From the NCBI GenBank assembly GCA_900471605.1, contig UCEY01000009.1, forward strand, positions 62,001 to 126,000: 64,000 nt of DNA, written 5' to 3'. The stretch is from Hyphomicrobiales bacterium (GTDB lineage: Bacteria > Pseudomonadota > Alphaproteobacteria > Rhizobiales > Rhizobiaceae). A model generated the notes under the pieces. That model made no database searches, had not been told where the DNA came from, and saw only the letters and a program-made list of their open reading frames with translations. Position 1 is the stretch's first letter. The number at the start of each line of letters is the position of its first letter. Positions 36,839-45,852 of this stretch are shown here, one piece after another. The translations under genes were made by a program, and so were the position numbers.

Positions 36839-37429
36839 ATGCCCGAAAAGAATCTTGTCGAAATGCACATTGGAATCTCCTATCAAGAAGGTGTTCCACC
36901 TTCGATTATCGACAAATTTATTGATAACATTTCCGTCGGCGATATTTCGTTGACCGTGGAAAAGCGACCAATAACTCCCTACGCAGCTATGGAATGGGTC
37001 GTTCCGTCCGTTATCTTTGCATATCTTTCAAAGTCGTATTTCGATGCATTTCTCAAAGAGGCGGGGAAAGATCACTATATATTGCTAAAAAATAGTTTGG
37101 CGGCTCTCTTTAAGGTAATCCTAGGAAAGAAACCCGAAGATCGCCCTAGGGTTCGGTCGTTGCTTTTTTCCATTCTTTCTCAATCTCATGAAGGCGTGCC
37201 GTTAAAGTTTATTTTTCCGGAAGGCGTTAGTCATGAAAAATATGAGATAATATTAAGTGAATTATTAATTTTGCTTATGGAGCATCACAGCAAATTTCCG
37301 AATGATAGATTGACGCTCTATTTAGATATAGGTCAGCCGTTAGGCCGGACTTTTTATCTTGAGTACTCGGTAATTGACGAGAAATGGGTGTTAATTAATC
37401 CGGCAACTGAGATGATGACACGTCCATAA
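36839..37429 (+). CDS. Orphan protein of unknown function in a low-GC segment
   Basis: A 196-residue protein I do not recognise as a named family. A hydrophobic stretch (about residues 48-66, AMEWVVPSVIFAYLSKSYF) is followed by DAFLKEAGKDHYILLKNSLAALFKVILGKKP and an acidic/leucine-rich part (YEIILSELLILLMEHHSKF). AAGG lies before the ATG. Base composition differs strongly from all neighbours: bases 37201-37260 contain 17 G/C in 60. It is bounded by terminators at 36734-36766 and 37448-37477. This suggests recent transfer. A role in defence or stress is possible but unsupported. Confidence 0.75.
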   Translation: MPEKNLVEMHIGISYQEGVPPSIIDKFIDNISVGDISLTVEKRPITPYAAMEWVVPSVIFAYLSKSYFDAFLKEAGKDHYILLKNSLAALFKVILGKKPEDRPRVRSLLFSILSQSHEGVPLKFIFPEGVSHEKYEIILSELLILLMEHHSKFPNDRLTLYLDIGQPLGRTFYLEYSVIDEKWVLINPATEMMTRP

Positions 37430-37447
37430 CTGAGGTTAAACCATAGA

Positions 37448-37477
37448 AGCCGATGCGCGTAATCGCATCGGCTTTTT
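37448..37477 (+). terminator. Rho-independent terminator after the orphan gene
   Basis: AGCCGATGCG-CGTAAT-CGCATCGGCT stem-loop (ten bp) with a T-run. Confidence 0.9.
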
Positions 37478-37672
37478 CATTTTCAGGATTCTGGGTGCGA
37501 CCATTCGCGCCGTATTTATCTCTCTTGGGTTGTATTTTGACCGCTTGGCTCCCGTTTCAAACTCCGTTATCTACTTCGGCGGGAAAAATTGAGGATGGGC
37601 CTAAAATCCCGAAGGTCGCCTCTCTATATAAACCGGGAATACCGCACTCGAGCGGTTTATGAGGAGAAAACG

Positions 37673-38722
37673 ATGTTATCGAAGCTTCGGCGTTTCAAGA
37701 ACCTGTTCGCGATCATGGCGATCGGAATGGCGGTTTCCTTGACCGCCGTGGATTTGGCTGAGGCCCGTCGCGCCAGCGGTGGCGGTTTCGGCAGCCGCGG
37801 CACGCGCACATACTCGGCCCCGGCGACCACCAATACCGCGCCGACGGCGCCGACCGGCATCAACCGGTCGATGACGCCCAATACGCAGCAGAACGCCACG
37901 ACCCCGCAGAACGGTTTTGGCCAGCAGGCGGCGCAGCAGCCCCGTCGCGGCCTTTTCGGTGGGATGTTCGGCGGCCTGCTCGGCGGTCTCGCCCTTGGCG
38001 GCCTGATCGGCATGTTCATGGGTACCGGTTTCGGCGGCATGGCAGGCATGCTTGGCATGTTGCTGCAGATCGCGCTGATCGGCGGTCTCGCCATGCTGGC
38101 TTTCCGTTGGTTCGCCCGCCGTCAGCAGACGGCCGGCGGTCCGGCAGGCGGCATGAACACCGGTTTCGGCCAGCCGCGCAACGCCTATGATGCGCCGAGC
38201 CAGAACACCTCGTCCTTCCAGATCCCCAAGATCGGGTCGCTGGGCGGCGGTGGTCAGGGCGGTTTCGGCGGCGGCCATAATGCCGCTCCGCGCCAGGCAG
38301 GTCCCGAGACCGACGAGATCGGCATCACCAACCGCGACCTCGACCAGTTCGAGAAGCTGCTGACCAATGTCCAGTCTGCCTATGGCGACGAGGACTATGC
38401 CAAGCTGCGCGGCCTCACCACGCCGGAAGCGATGTCCTACCTGGCCGAAGAACTCGGCGAGAACGCCACCAACGGCGTCAAGAACGAGGTGAAGGACGTG
38501 AAGCTGCTTCAGGGCGACCTCGCGGAAGCCTGGCGTGAAAACGGCCAGGATTACGCGACCGTCGCGATGCGCTATTCGAGCGTCGACTACATGAAGGACC
38601 GCAATACCGGCGCCGTCGCCGAAGGCGATCCGAATGCGGTCACCGAAACCGTCGAAGTCTGGACCTTCGTGCGCAAGCCGGCCAACGACTGGAAGCTCTC
38701 GGCAATCCAGGCGGCGGCCTAA
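37673..38722 (+). CDS. Tim44-like domain membrane protein
   Basis: A 349-residue protein. A signal or anchor segment (FAIMAIGMAVSLTAVDLAEA) leads into a Ser/Thr/Asn/Gln-rich linker, then a Gly/Met-rich hydrophobic block (about 92-150, GGMFGGLLGGLALGGLIGMFMG...LLQIALIGGLAMLAFRWF). The C-terminal third (about 215-349, ITNRDLDQFEKLLTNVQSAYGDEDYAKLRGLTTPEAMSYL) is a Tim44-like domain, related to the mitochondrial import protein. Bacterial members are inner-membrane proteins of unclear role. GAGGAG precedes the ATG. It overlaps the convergent gene by four bases. Confidence 0.85.
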   Translation: MLSKLRRFKNLFAIMAIGMAVSLTAVDLAEARRASGGGFGSRGTRTYSAPATTNTAPTAPTGINRSMTPNTQQNATTPQNGFGQQAAQQPRRGLFGGMFGGLLGGLALGGLIGMFMGTGFGGMAGMLGMLLQIALIGGLAMLAFRWFARRQQTAGGPAGGMNTGFGQPRNAYDAPSQNTSSFQIPKIGSLGGGGQGGFGGGHNAAPRQAGPETDEIGITNRDLDQFEKLLTNVQSAYGDEDYAKLRGLTTPEAMSYLAEELGENATNGVKNEVKDVKLLQGDLAEAWRENGQDYATVAMRYSSVDYMKDRNTGAVAEGDPNAVTETVEVWTFVRKPANDWKLSAIQAAA

Positions 38723-39138
38723 CTCCCAAGCAGCGCGATGGTCTTTTCGTCGCGCTCGTCATCAAAGAACTGCGAAAGGGCTCGGCTGAAAGGCGAGCCC
38801 TTTTTGCTGACTGCCTCGAACAGCGTCATCGAGCTCTTGAACTTCATGTCGTCGGGGGAGCCGAGGATCGCGTGGGCTGAACGATCCGTGTGGGACAGCA
38901 TCGCTTCGGTGCATTCGATGAGCCGGAGCCCGAGCAGCGGATGTTCCAGATAGGCCGTCGCTTCCGCCCTCGACCCGATCGCGAAGCGCTGCGACATGAT
39001 CGAAAAGCCGAGGCCGGCGACCTGGGGGAAGATGTACCACATCCAGTGGGAAAGTTTTTTGCCGTCGCGCAGCTCGCCGATGACGCGCGCATAGACAGGC
39101 GCCTGCGCGTCGACAAAGCGCATAAGGTCGAATTGCAT
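38719..39138 (-). CDS. DUF1810 family protein
   Basis: A 139-residue cytosolic protein (FDLMRFVDAQAPVYARVIGELRDGKKLSHWMWYIFPQVAGLGFS) matching DUF1810, a calpastatin-like named family whose function is unknown. The ATG at 38 bases from the frame opening is chosen because GGAG lies nine bases before it. Its stop overlaps the end of the Tim44-like gene. Confidence 0.85.
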   Translation of the reverse strand: MQFDLMRFVDAQAPVYARVIGELRDGKKLSHWMWYIFPQVAGLGFSIMSQRFAIGSRAEATAYLEHPLLGLRLIECTEAMLSHTDRSAHAILGSPDDMKFKSSMTLFEAVSKKGSPFSRALSQFFDDERDEKTIALLGS

Positions 39139-39372
39139 TGTTTCTCCGTCCCGATCGCCCTGTTGCCACAAATCACCCCGGTGTCATGAAGCCCCCCAAT
39201 CGTGAAGTTTTTGCGGCCACGCCTTTCGATGCTGCGTTGCCTGGCCCGGGGAGCGGCGAAGGCTTCACCGGCAATTGAGGGGAGCGTTACCGCGCGAAAA
39301 TTCGTCTGGATGTTTTACAAAGCCGGTCATAGACAGCTCGGCATGGAAATTTCCGCTGGATCATTATTCTCG

Positions 39373-39729
39373 ATGAACGAAACAAGCCCGATATGCGCCG
39401 TGCTGATCCATGTCGCGGATGTTTCGCAGGCACTGGACTGGTACCAGGCGGCATTCCCGCATGCCGTGCGGCGAAACCTCGCGGCTTTCGATTTTGAGTT
39501 TCTCGATGTCGACGGAGTCTGCCTCGAGATCGTGCCTGCCGACGAGAAGGTGGGAATGGGCGCCGGCGGATCGGTCGTCTATTGGCGGGTCGATGATTTC
39601 GACGCGGCGCTCAAGCACTTTACGTCCATCGGTGCTGCGCTCTATCGGGGACCGCTCGAGATCCAGAACGGACTGCGCATGTGCCAGGTGCTAGATCCGT
39701 GGGGAAACTGCATCGGTCTTCGGGGTTGA
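39373..39729 (+). CDS. Glyoxalase/bleomycin-resistance (VOC) family protein
   Basis: A protein of about 118 residues (ICAVLIHVADVSQALDWYQAAFPHAVRRN...FLDVDGVCLEIVPAD...VVYWRVDDFDAAL...VLDPWGNCIGLRG) with the two beta-alpha-beta-beta-beta modules of the vicinal oxygen chelate fold. Metal ligands are plausible at the first His and a Glu in each half. The start is uncertain: upstream in-frame ATGs at 39343 and 39310 also exist, and none has a strong ribosome site. Substrate unknown. Confidence 0.75.
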   Translation: MNETSPICAVLIHVADVSQALDWYQAAFPHAVRRNLAAFDFEFLDVDGVCLEIVPADEKVGMGAGGSVVYWRVDDFDAALKHFTSIGAALYRGPLEIQNGLRMCQVLDPWGNCIGLRG

Positions 39730-39791
39730 GAATTGACCGTTTCTTCACGCGACCGATTCACAATGGGCTGTCGGAGCGCGGAGATGGGGTG

Positions 39792-40070
39792 ATGGTACTG
39801 AACTGGGTGATCTTCCTCGGCGGCATCGGATACCTGACCTATGCGGTCGGCTCGGCAATGACCGAGCAGGAGATTTTACTGTTCGGCGACGACGCCCTCT
39901 TCCTGCGTTATTCGGAGCACAGCACTCTCGTCGAGCTCTATTTCGGCGCTATCGCGACCTGCACGCTGTTTGCCGGCATCTTTGTCGTCGGCAGCCTGGT
40001 GCCGGAGACCGAATTCGGGCGGGCGACCCGGAGCCTGTGGGCCTGGCTCGAAAAACTGCCCGGACGCTGA
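39792..40070 (+). CDS. Small two-helix membrane protein of unknown function
   Basis: A 92-residue protein with hydrophobic stretches at about residues 2-20 ([21 protein letters not shown]) and 48-70 ([21 protein letters not shown]), and a short charged tail. GGAG precedes the start by about 12 bases; a GTG one codon earlier is an alternative. No family recognised. Confidence 0.65.
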   Translation: MVLNWVIFLGGIGYLTYAVGSAMTEQEILLFGDDALFLRYSEHSTLVELYFGAIATCTLFAGIFVVGSLVPETEFGRATRSLWAWLEKLPGR

Positions 40071-40215
40071 ACCGATTCGCGCTCCTCCTTGCGCGAAGGG
40101 CCAATCCTTTCTATATCCCACAACAATTGCCTCCGACGGCCGATCCCGCCGCAGGCCCTTGACAGGCTGCCTCCTGCGCTTGGAGCGGCGGCTTGAGATA
40201 CCGAGAGAGTTACCC

Positions 40216-41412
40216 GTGAATACGCTGGATTTTGACAAGAGGCCGGAAGACACACGCGTTGTCGTTGCCATGTCGGGGGGAGTGGATTCCTCCGTCGTTG
40301 CCGGTCTGCTCAAACGCCAGGGTTATGACGTGCTCGGCATCACGCTGCAGCTCTATGATCATGGCGCGGCAGTGCACCGCGCCGGCTCGTGCTGCGCCGG
40401 CCAGGATATCGACGATGCGCGGCGCGTTTCCGAAACGCTCGGCATCCCGCATTACGTGCTCGATTACGAAAAGCGGTTCCGCGAAACGGTGATCAACCCG
40501 TTCGCGGAGGCCTATGCGATGGGCGAAACGCCGGTCCCTTGCGTTGCCTGCAACCAGACGGTCAAGTTCGCCGATCTTCTGGCGACGGCGCGAGAACTCG
40601 GCGCTGACGCGCTGGCGACCGGCCATTATATCCGCTCCTCCGCCAATCCGTCGCCGGACAATCCGAACCGCCGCGCGCTGTTCCGGCCGATCGACAGCGA
40701 CCGCGACCAGAGCTGGTTCCTGTTCGCGACGACCCAGGAGCAGATCGATTACCTGCGTTTTCCGCTCGGCGGCATGTCGAAGGCGCAGGTGCGCGATCTC
40801 GCCGAGGAAATGGGCCTGGTGGTCGCTAAAAAGGCCGACAGCCAGGACATCTGTTTCGTGCCGCAGGGCAAATATGCCGACATCATCGCCAAGGTGAAGC
40901 CGAATGCAGCACTCGCCGGCGATATCGTGCATATGGACGGGCGCGTGCTCGGCCGCCACGAGGGCATCGTGCATTATACGATCGGCCAGCGGCGCGGCAT
41001 CGGCATCGCCACCGGCGAGCCGCTCTATGTCATCTATCTCGATGCGCGCTCGCGCCGGGTGATCGTCGGGCCGAAGGAAGCGCTCGATACGCATCGCGTC
41101 TATCTGCGCGACGTCAACTGGATCGGCGACGGTTCGCTGGAACAGGACGCGAAGGGCGGGTTCGCCTGTTTCGCCAAGGTGCGCTCGACCCGCCCGCCGA
41201 CGCCTGCGACCCTCCATTGCGACAGCCAGGGGATCTATGTGGATCTCGCGATCGGCGAGGCGGGCGTGGCGCCGGGCCAGGCCTGCGTGCTTTATTCGGC
41301 CGAAGGTGCCGATGCGCGCGTCTATGGCGGCGGTTTCATCGAGCGTTCGGAACGGGCGGCCGACGCCGAAACCGCTCTGAAGGCACTGCTTTCGACGCCG
41401 GTCGCGGCCTGA
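40216..41412 (+). CDS. mnmA: tRNA-specific 2-thiouridylase MnmA
   Basis: A 398-residue protein starting at GTG after GAGAGAG. The PP-loop [18 protein letters not shown] lies near residue 16. [11 protein letters not shown] carries the first catalytic Cys and [11 protein letters not shown] the second. It thiolates U34 of Lys, Glu and Gln tRNAs. It is followed by a tRNA gene with its own promoter. Confidence 0.96.
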   Translation: MNTLDFDKRPEDTRVVVAMSGGVDSSVVAGLLKRQGYDVLGITLQLYDHGAAVHRAGSCCAGQDIDDARRVSETLGIPHYVLDYEKRFRETVINPFAEAYAMGETPVPCVACNQTVKFADLLATARELGADALATGHYIRSSANPSPDNPNRRALFRPIDSDRDQSWFLFATTQEQIDYLRFPLGGMSKAQVRDLAEEMGLVVAKKADSQDICFVPQGKYADIIAKVKPNAALAGDIVHMDGRVLGRHEGIVHYTIGQRRGIGIATGEPLYVIYLDARSRRVIVGPKEALDTHRVYLRDVNWIGDGSLEQDAKGGFACFAKVRSTRPPTPATLHCDSQGIYVDLAIGEAGVAPGQACVLYSAEGADARVYGGGFIERSERAADAETALKALLSTPVAA

Positions 41413-41467
41413 AACCGGCACTTGCCGGGGCGTATGAAATTGCTGCCGGTTTTTGCCCGAACCCTGC

Positions 41468-41496
41468 TTGACACTTCGGTGACGGGGGACTTATAA
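41468..41496 (+). promoter_or_regulatory. Sigma-70 promoter of the tRNA gene
   Basis: TTGACA (41468-41473), 17 bases, TTATAA (41491-41496): consensus -35, optimal spacing and good -10, about 50 bases before the tRNA. A GC-rich GACGGGGGAC lies in the spacer. Confidence 0.85.
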
Positions 41497-41546
41497 GCCG
41501 CACGACCAAAGCGGAACCGGCCACGCCGGAATTTCGCAGTCCCTGT

Positions 41547-41623
41547 GGCGGGGTAGCTCAGTTGGTGAGAGCGCAGGATTCATAACCCTGAGGTCGGCAG
41601 TTCAATTCTGCCTCCCGCTACCA
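41547..41623 (+). tRNA. tRNA with CAU anticodon (probably elongator Met)
   Basis: A 77-base cloverleaf with encoded CCA. Acceptor GGCGGGG pairs with TCCCGCT (G-U at both ends), the D-arm is GCTC...GAGC, the anticodon CAT at 41581-41583, the T-arm GGCAG-TTCAATT-CTGCC. The anticodon stem has an A-C mismatch at 31-39. CAU tRNAs read Met, or Ile AUA after lysidine modification by TilS (also in this window). The sequence looks more like elongator Met, but the Ile2 identity is not excluded. Confidence 0.92.
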
Positions 41624-41844
41624 TTCATTCACCCGACATGTCTTCAATCCAACTGCTCGGTTCGATCGAACCGGCGCGGCGAATGTCGGTCTGGTGCATT
41701 GTCCTTGCGGCCAGATCGCAGGCGCAGTCCGGCCGGAACACCTCTGTTGAGATCGACGGCGATCGTGAGCCTTCGGGACTGGGATCCCGGGCGATGGCCA
41801 ACATCCGCTGCGGATCTGCGTCGTGATCCGCACGCAGACCGGCG

Positions 41845-42915
41845 TCAGCGGCGCAACAACGGAAGCAGCTGATCTCCCTGCCGCCTGATCTCCGCGAGAT
41901 AAGGCGTGTCGGAAAGCACGAAATGGGTGATTCCGAGATCCTCGTATTTGCGCAGCGAACGGGCGACGTCCTCGGCCGAGCCGACGAGCCAGGTGGTGCC
42001 GGCGCCGCCGCCGCCGAATTTTCCGGGCGCGGTGTAGAGGTTGTCGTCGAGAACGTCGCCGCGCTCGTGCAGCGCCAGCAGCCGGCGCTGGCCCACGGCG
42101 ACCGGTTTTCCGTGGTCGTTCCAATTGCCGGCCTTGCCCCTGGCCATCTCGGCGACCTTCGCCTCCGCGTCGGCCCAGGCCTGTTGCGTGGTGTCGCGGA
42201 CCAGCGTGGTGATCCGCAAGCCGAATTCCAGCGGCGGAAGATCGCGGTCGAGCTGCCTGCTCAGCGCCCTCAGCCGTTCGATCCTTTCCCGCACGCCGTC
42301 CAGCGGTTCGCCCCAGAAAAGCTGGACGTCGGCCTCCGTCGCGGCCACCTGCTCGGCAGCTTCCGAGGCGCCGCCGAAATAGAGCCTTGGGTGCTTGCGA
42401 TCACCGCGGGGCTGGAGGCGTGGCTCGATCGTGGATCCGGCCACCCGGAAATGCTCGCCCTCGAATGTGACGTTCTCTTCGGTCCACAGCCGGCGGACCA
42501 GCCGCATGAATTCCTTGGTGCGCGCATAACGATGCGCCTGATCGCCTTCGCTATCGCCATAGGCGGCGAGATTGTCCTGGCCGGAAACGATGTTGACCCG
42601 CACGCGGCCGCCGCTGAGGTGGTCCAGCGTCGCCGCGGCGGAGGCGAAATTGGCCGGGCGCCAATAGCCGGGGCGGATCGCGATCAGCGGCTCGAACGTG
42701 GTGGTGCGGGCGACAAGGGCGGTCGAGACGGTAAACGTATCCGGCCGGCCCCAGCCGGTGCCGACGAGGGCGCCCCTCCAGCCGTGCTCCTCGAGCGCCC
42801 TTGCCTGGGCGGTCAGCGTATCCAGGCTGTTGTGGTTCTCGCCGGAAGAATCGCCGCGATGGCCGGCTTTGACGTCGTTGGGGATGTACCAGAGGAATTC
42901 GGAACTGCTGCTCAT
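41845..42915 (-). CDS. SsuD-like LLM-class flavin-dependent monooxygenase
   Basis: About 356 residues. FLWYIPNDVKAGHRGD, AIRPGYWRPANFASAAATLDHLSGGRVRVNIVSGQ and RYARTKEFMRLVRRLWTEENVTFEGEHFRV are typical of the alkanesulfonate monooxygenase (SsuD)/nitrilotriacetate branch, which uses FMNH2. No ssu transporter genes lie next to it, so desulfonation is only one possibility. The start at 42915 fits the family N-terminus; an ATG five codons earlier is possible and neither has a strong ribosome site. Confidence 0.82.
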   Translation of the reverse strand: MSSSSEFLWYIPNDVKAGHRGDSSGENHNSLDTLTAQARALEEHGWRGALVGTGWGRPDTFTVSTALVARTTTFEPLIAIRPGYWRPANFASAAATLDHLSGGRVRVNIVSGQDNLAAYGDSEGDQAHRYARTKEFMRLVRRLWTEENVTFEGEHFRVAGSTIEPRLQPRGDRKHPRLYFGGASEAAEQVAATEADVQLFWGEPLDGVRERIERLRALSRQLDRDLPPLEFGLRITTLVRDTTQQAWADAEAKVAEMARGKAGNWNDHGKPVAVGQRRLLALHERGDVLDDNLYTAPGKFGGGGAGTTWLVGSAEDVARSLRKYEDLGITHFVLSDTPYLAEIRRQGDQLLPLLRR

Positions 42916-43038
42916 GTGACTGGCCTGCATTTGTTAACATTGAAATGGGGACGTGAGGAGGCATCCGGTTCGGGGAGCGTGTGAAGCCGGCCGGGGCCGA
43001 AGGAACGAGGCGGCGGTCGAGGCCTTGGGGCGATCCCG

Positions 43039-43815
43039 TCAGACGACGATCGGGTTGAGGGCGCCATCCATGCCGATCACGACGCCGGTGACGTAGCTTG
43101 CCTTCGACGAGCTCAGGAAGGCGACGACGTTGGCGATCTCCTGCGGCGTCGCCATGCGGCCGAGCGGGATGCGCTGGACCAGTTTTTCCAGAGCCGCCTG
43201 TTCGCTGATGCCATGGAGGGCCGCTTCCGCCCTGAGGCCCTCGGTCACCCGTTCCGTCTCGGTATTGCCGGGATTGATGCCGACGACCCGCAGGCCGCTG
43301 GCGGCATAGGCATTTGCCAGGCCGACTGTCGCCAGCATCAGCGCCGCATTGGCGGCGCCGCCTGGAAGGTGGATCGGCGAGGCGACCTTGCCGCCGCCGC
43401 CGATGACGTTGACGATCACCCCCGTGCGGCGGGCCGCCATCCGTTTGACCACCGGATCGATGACGTTGATGTAGGAGAAATACTTGGCATCCATCGCGGC
43501 GCGCCAATGGGCCGGGCTCAGGTCCTGCGGGGGAGTGCGGCGCGCGGCACCCGCGCAGTTGACGAGAATGTCCAGCACTCCGATTTCGGCCTCTATCCTG
43601 TCGACGAGGTCAAGTGCGTCTTTTTCCGAAATCAGATCGGCCGTAAAGCCGACAGCGCCCGGCAAGACAGCCAGCGCCGCGTCGATATTCGCCTGGGAGC
43701 GCGAACAGATGACGACGCGGGCTCCTTCGGCCAGGAGCGATTGCGCACAGGCAAGGCCGATGCCTTTCGAACCGCCGGTGATCAATGCCGTCTTGCCGTT
43801 CAAATCGAGTAGCAT
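43039..43815 (-). CDS. SDR-family protein lacking the catalytic tetrad
   Basis: A 258-residue Rossmann protein. The cofactor motif TALITGGSKGIGLACA and NCAG are intact. The active-site region reads VNVIGGGGKVASPIHLPGGAANAALML: the Ser position and the usual YxxxK are replaced (Tyr by Gly, Lys by Asn). It therefore cannot work by the standard SDR mechanism. It could be a dehydratase-like, isomerase-like or non-catalytic member. It lies between the SsuD-like gene and the amidase on the same strand, with wide gaps. Confidence 0.8.
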   Translation of the reverse strand: MLLDLNGKTALITGGSKGIGLACAQSLLAEGARVVICSRSQANIDAALAVLPGAVGFTADLISEKDALDLVDRIEAEIGVLDILVNCAGAARRTPPQDLSPAHWRAAMDAKYFSYINVIDPVVKRMAARRTGVIVNVIGGGGKVASPIHLPGGAANAALMLATVGLANAYAASGLRVVGINPGNTETERVTEGLRAEAALHGISEQAALEKLVQRIPLGRMATPQEIANVVAFLSSSKASYVTGVVIGMDGALNPIVV

Positions 43816-44023
43816 GGTCAGCCGCCTCCCTGAAATTCAAGAGAGGCTAGGCTTTCGGGGATTTCGGAACAAGAAATGGGCGACTGCCGGGACCCCGGTT
43901 ACGGGGAAACGGTTCCTTAGTTGGCCTCCTGGGGAAACAACTCTTCCATGCGAGAACCCGGCGAGCAATTGCCAAACATGCCGGGAGCGCCGCGATGCGA
44001 TGCGGCGCGGGCTGCCCGCCGTC

Positions 44024-45394
44024 CTAACCGCGAATGATTTCCTCATAAGCCATCGAAGCCTGCAGCAGCGGCTCGTCTCGGTTGGCATTGGCCGAAAGGA
44101 GGAAGCCGACGGGCATGTCCGCCTCGCCGGTGCCGCAGGGGATGGAGACGCCGCACCAGTCGAGGAAATTGCCGAAGCCGGTATTGCGCAGCGTCCTGCC
44201 GTTGGTGGCGAAGAACAGCTCGTCGTCCTTTTCGAGCGGTCCGATCGGCGGCGCCACATGGGCAACGGAGGGCATGGCGACGAAACGGTCGCCGATCAGG
44301 GCTTCGGTTTCGGCGATCATGCGGGCGCGGTTTTCGACGATGGCGATATAGTCGGACAGGCTGGTCTTTTCGCCGAGGCGGGTGCGGGCGACCACCCGGT
44401 GGTCCATCGCCGCGGCATCCGGGCCCGAGAGTCTCTGCCGATGCAGGGCGAATGCCTCGGCAGTGACCATCGGGCCGTATTTGGCCATCAGTTTCGGAAG
44501 CTCGTCGAAGGCCGGAAAGGCGAGGCGGGTGATCCTGGCTCCGGCCTTTGCAAGCCGTTCGATCGTGGCTTCGAAGGCCGCCACCACGCCGGGCTCGGTA
44601 CCGTCGAAGACGATGTTGGTCGGAATGACGATGCCGAGCGGCTTTGCCGGCAGGCGGGCCACGTCGGGCGCTGCAAGCCCGCGCATGGCAGCATCCACCC
44701 AGACGGCGTCCTGCACCGTGCGGCAGAGAGGGCCGAGCGAATCGAGGCTCGTCGCGAGAGGATAGACGCCGTCCATCCGATAGCGGCCGCGGGTCGCCTT
44801 GTAGCCGACGATGCCATTGAAACCGGCCGGGATGCGGATCGAGCCGCCCGTATCGGTGCCCATCGCCACGGGTACCAGGCCGGCCGCAACCGCGACGGCC
44901 GAACCGGAGGAGGAACCGCCGGGAATGCGTGGCGCATCCTTTCCATGCGGATTGTGCGGTGTGCCGTAATGCGGATTGATGCCGATGCCGGAAAAGGCGA
45001 ACTCACTCATATTGGTGCGGCCGATCGCGACCATGCCCACCTGTTTCAGGAGGTCGACGATGGCGGCGTCCTTTGCAGCAGGCGGTGCCTGTCGCAGGAC
45101 TTTCGAGCCGGCGGTGGTCGGCATGCCCTCGATGTCGAACAGATCCTTCCAGGCGATCGGAATACCGTCGAGCAGGCCGAGCGAGCGGCCCTCCTTCAGG
45201 CGCTTCGAGGCGGCACGGGCTTCCGCCGTGGCGCGCTCTTCGAGCAGCGAGACGAATACCGCCTTGTCCGGATAGGCCATTATGCCCGACAGCACCGCTT
45301 CCGTGACCTCGACCGGATCGACCTTGCGCATCTGGATGAGCGCGGAAAGTTCGGCGATCGACATGGCACCAAAGGATTTCGTCACGGCAGTCAT
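44024..45394 (-). CDS. Amidase (AS family)
   Basis: A protein of about 456 residues with the amidase-signature triad: Lys in AWKDLFDIEG, cis-Ser and nucleophile in IPGGSSSGSAVAVAAGLVPVAMGTDTGGSIRIPA. Family members hydrolyse C-N amide bonds (for example GatA-like, aryl or aliphatic amides). It is not next to gatB or gatC, so it is a free-standing amidase. Two nearby ATGs (45394, 45403) are possible starts; GGGGAG sits between them. Confidence 0.88.
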   Translation of the reverse strand: MTAVTKSFGAMSIAELSALIQMRKVDPVEVTEAVLSGIMAYPDKAVFVSLLEERATAEARAASKRLKEGRSLGLLDGIPIAWKDLFDIEGMPTTAGSKVLRQAPPAAKDAAIVDLLKQVGMVAIGRTNMSEFAFSGIGINPHYGTPHNPHGKDAPRIPGGSSSGSAVAVAAGLVPVAMGTDTGGSIRIPAGFNGIVGYKATRGRYRMDGVYPLATSLDSLGPLCRTVQDAVWVDAAMRGLAAPDVARLPAKPLGIVIPTNIVFDGTEPGVVAAFEATIERLAKAGARITRLAFPAFDELPKLMAKYGPMVTAEAFALHRQRLSGPDAAAMDHRVVARTRLGEKTSLSDYIAIVENRARMIAETEALIGDRFVAMPSVAHVAPPIGPLEKDDELFFATNGRTLRNTGFGNFLDWCGVSIPCGTGEADMPVGFLLSANANRDEPLLQASMAYEEIIRG

Positions 45395-45479
45395 TCTCCC
45401 CATTCCGTTACTGGCGGCCCACAGATGTATCGGATATTTTGTCGATGGGTAGAGGATTTATCGGCCCTGCTTGTGGCAT

Positions 45480-45505
45480 GGAACTTCCCGCATATCGGCG
45501 AAGTT
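45480..45505 (+). promoter_or_regulatory. Possible EcfG/RpoE2-type promoter
   Basis: GGAAC, 17 bases, AGTT (equivalently GGAAC-N19-TT) about 45 bases upstream of a small lipoprotein gene. One base off the CGTT element. Confidence 0.4.
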
Positions 45506-45549
45506 CAGCGAATCCACCGCGTCAGCGGGATATCGGGAAGGATCAGCCC

Positions 45550-45852
45550 ATGAAAAACATCATTGCCATCGCCGGTCTCGCGATCGCACTTGCCGGCTGC
45601 AGCACGGACGGCGGCGGTACCACCGGGGCCATCGACATCGGACCCGGCATCCAGCCGATACCCGGCAGTATCACCTATCGCGGTCAGCCGCGCACCAAGC
45701 TCACCAAGTCGCCGATCGGCAGCGTCGTGCCCCACGAGTTCCGCAACGAACTCGGCCAGCGGGTCGAGGAAAACTACATCATCCAGCCTGACCGCAGCCT
45801 CAAACTGGTCAGCCGGCGAGTCTATCGCGATCCGTTCGGCATCGACGACTAA
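45550..45852 (+). CDS. Small putative lipoprotein
   Basis: A 100-residue protein. The signal IIAIAGLAIALAGC ends in a clear lipobox (LAGC, Cys17), followed by a Gly/Thr-rich linker. The remainder (PIPGSITYRGQPRTKLTKSPIGSVVPHEFRNELGQRVEENYIIQPDRSLKLVSRR) is unrecognised. It is convergent with, and overlaps, the GDPD-like gene by a few bases. An EcfG-type motif lies upstream. Confidence 0.75.
   Translation: MKNIIAIAGLAIALAGCSTDGGGTTGAIDIGPGIQPIPGSITYRGQPRTKLTKSPIGSVVPHEFRNELGQRVEENYIIQPDRSLKLVSRRVYRDPFGIDD

Noticed and set aside
41624-41844. A gene between the CAU tRNA and the SsuD-like gene
   Set aside because: Short frames there lack ribosome sites and any recognisable feature.
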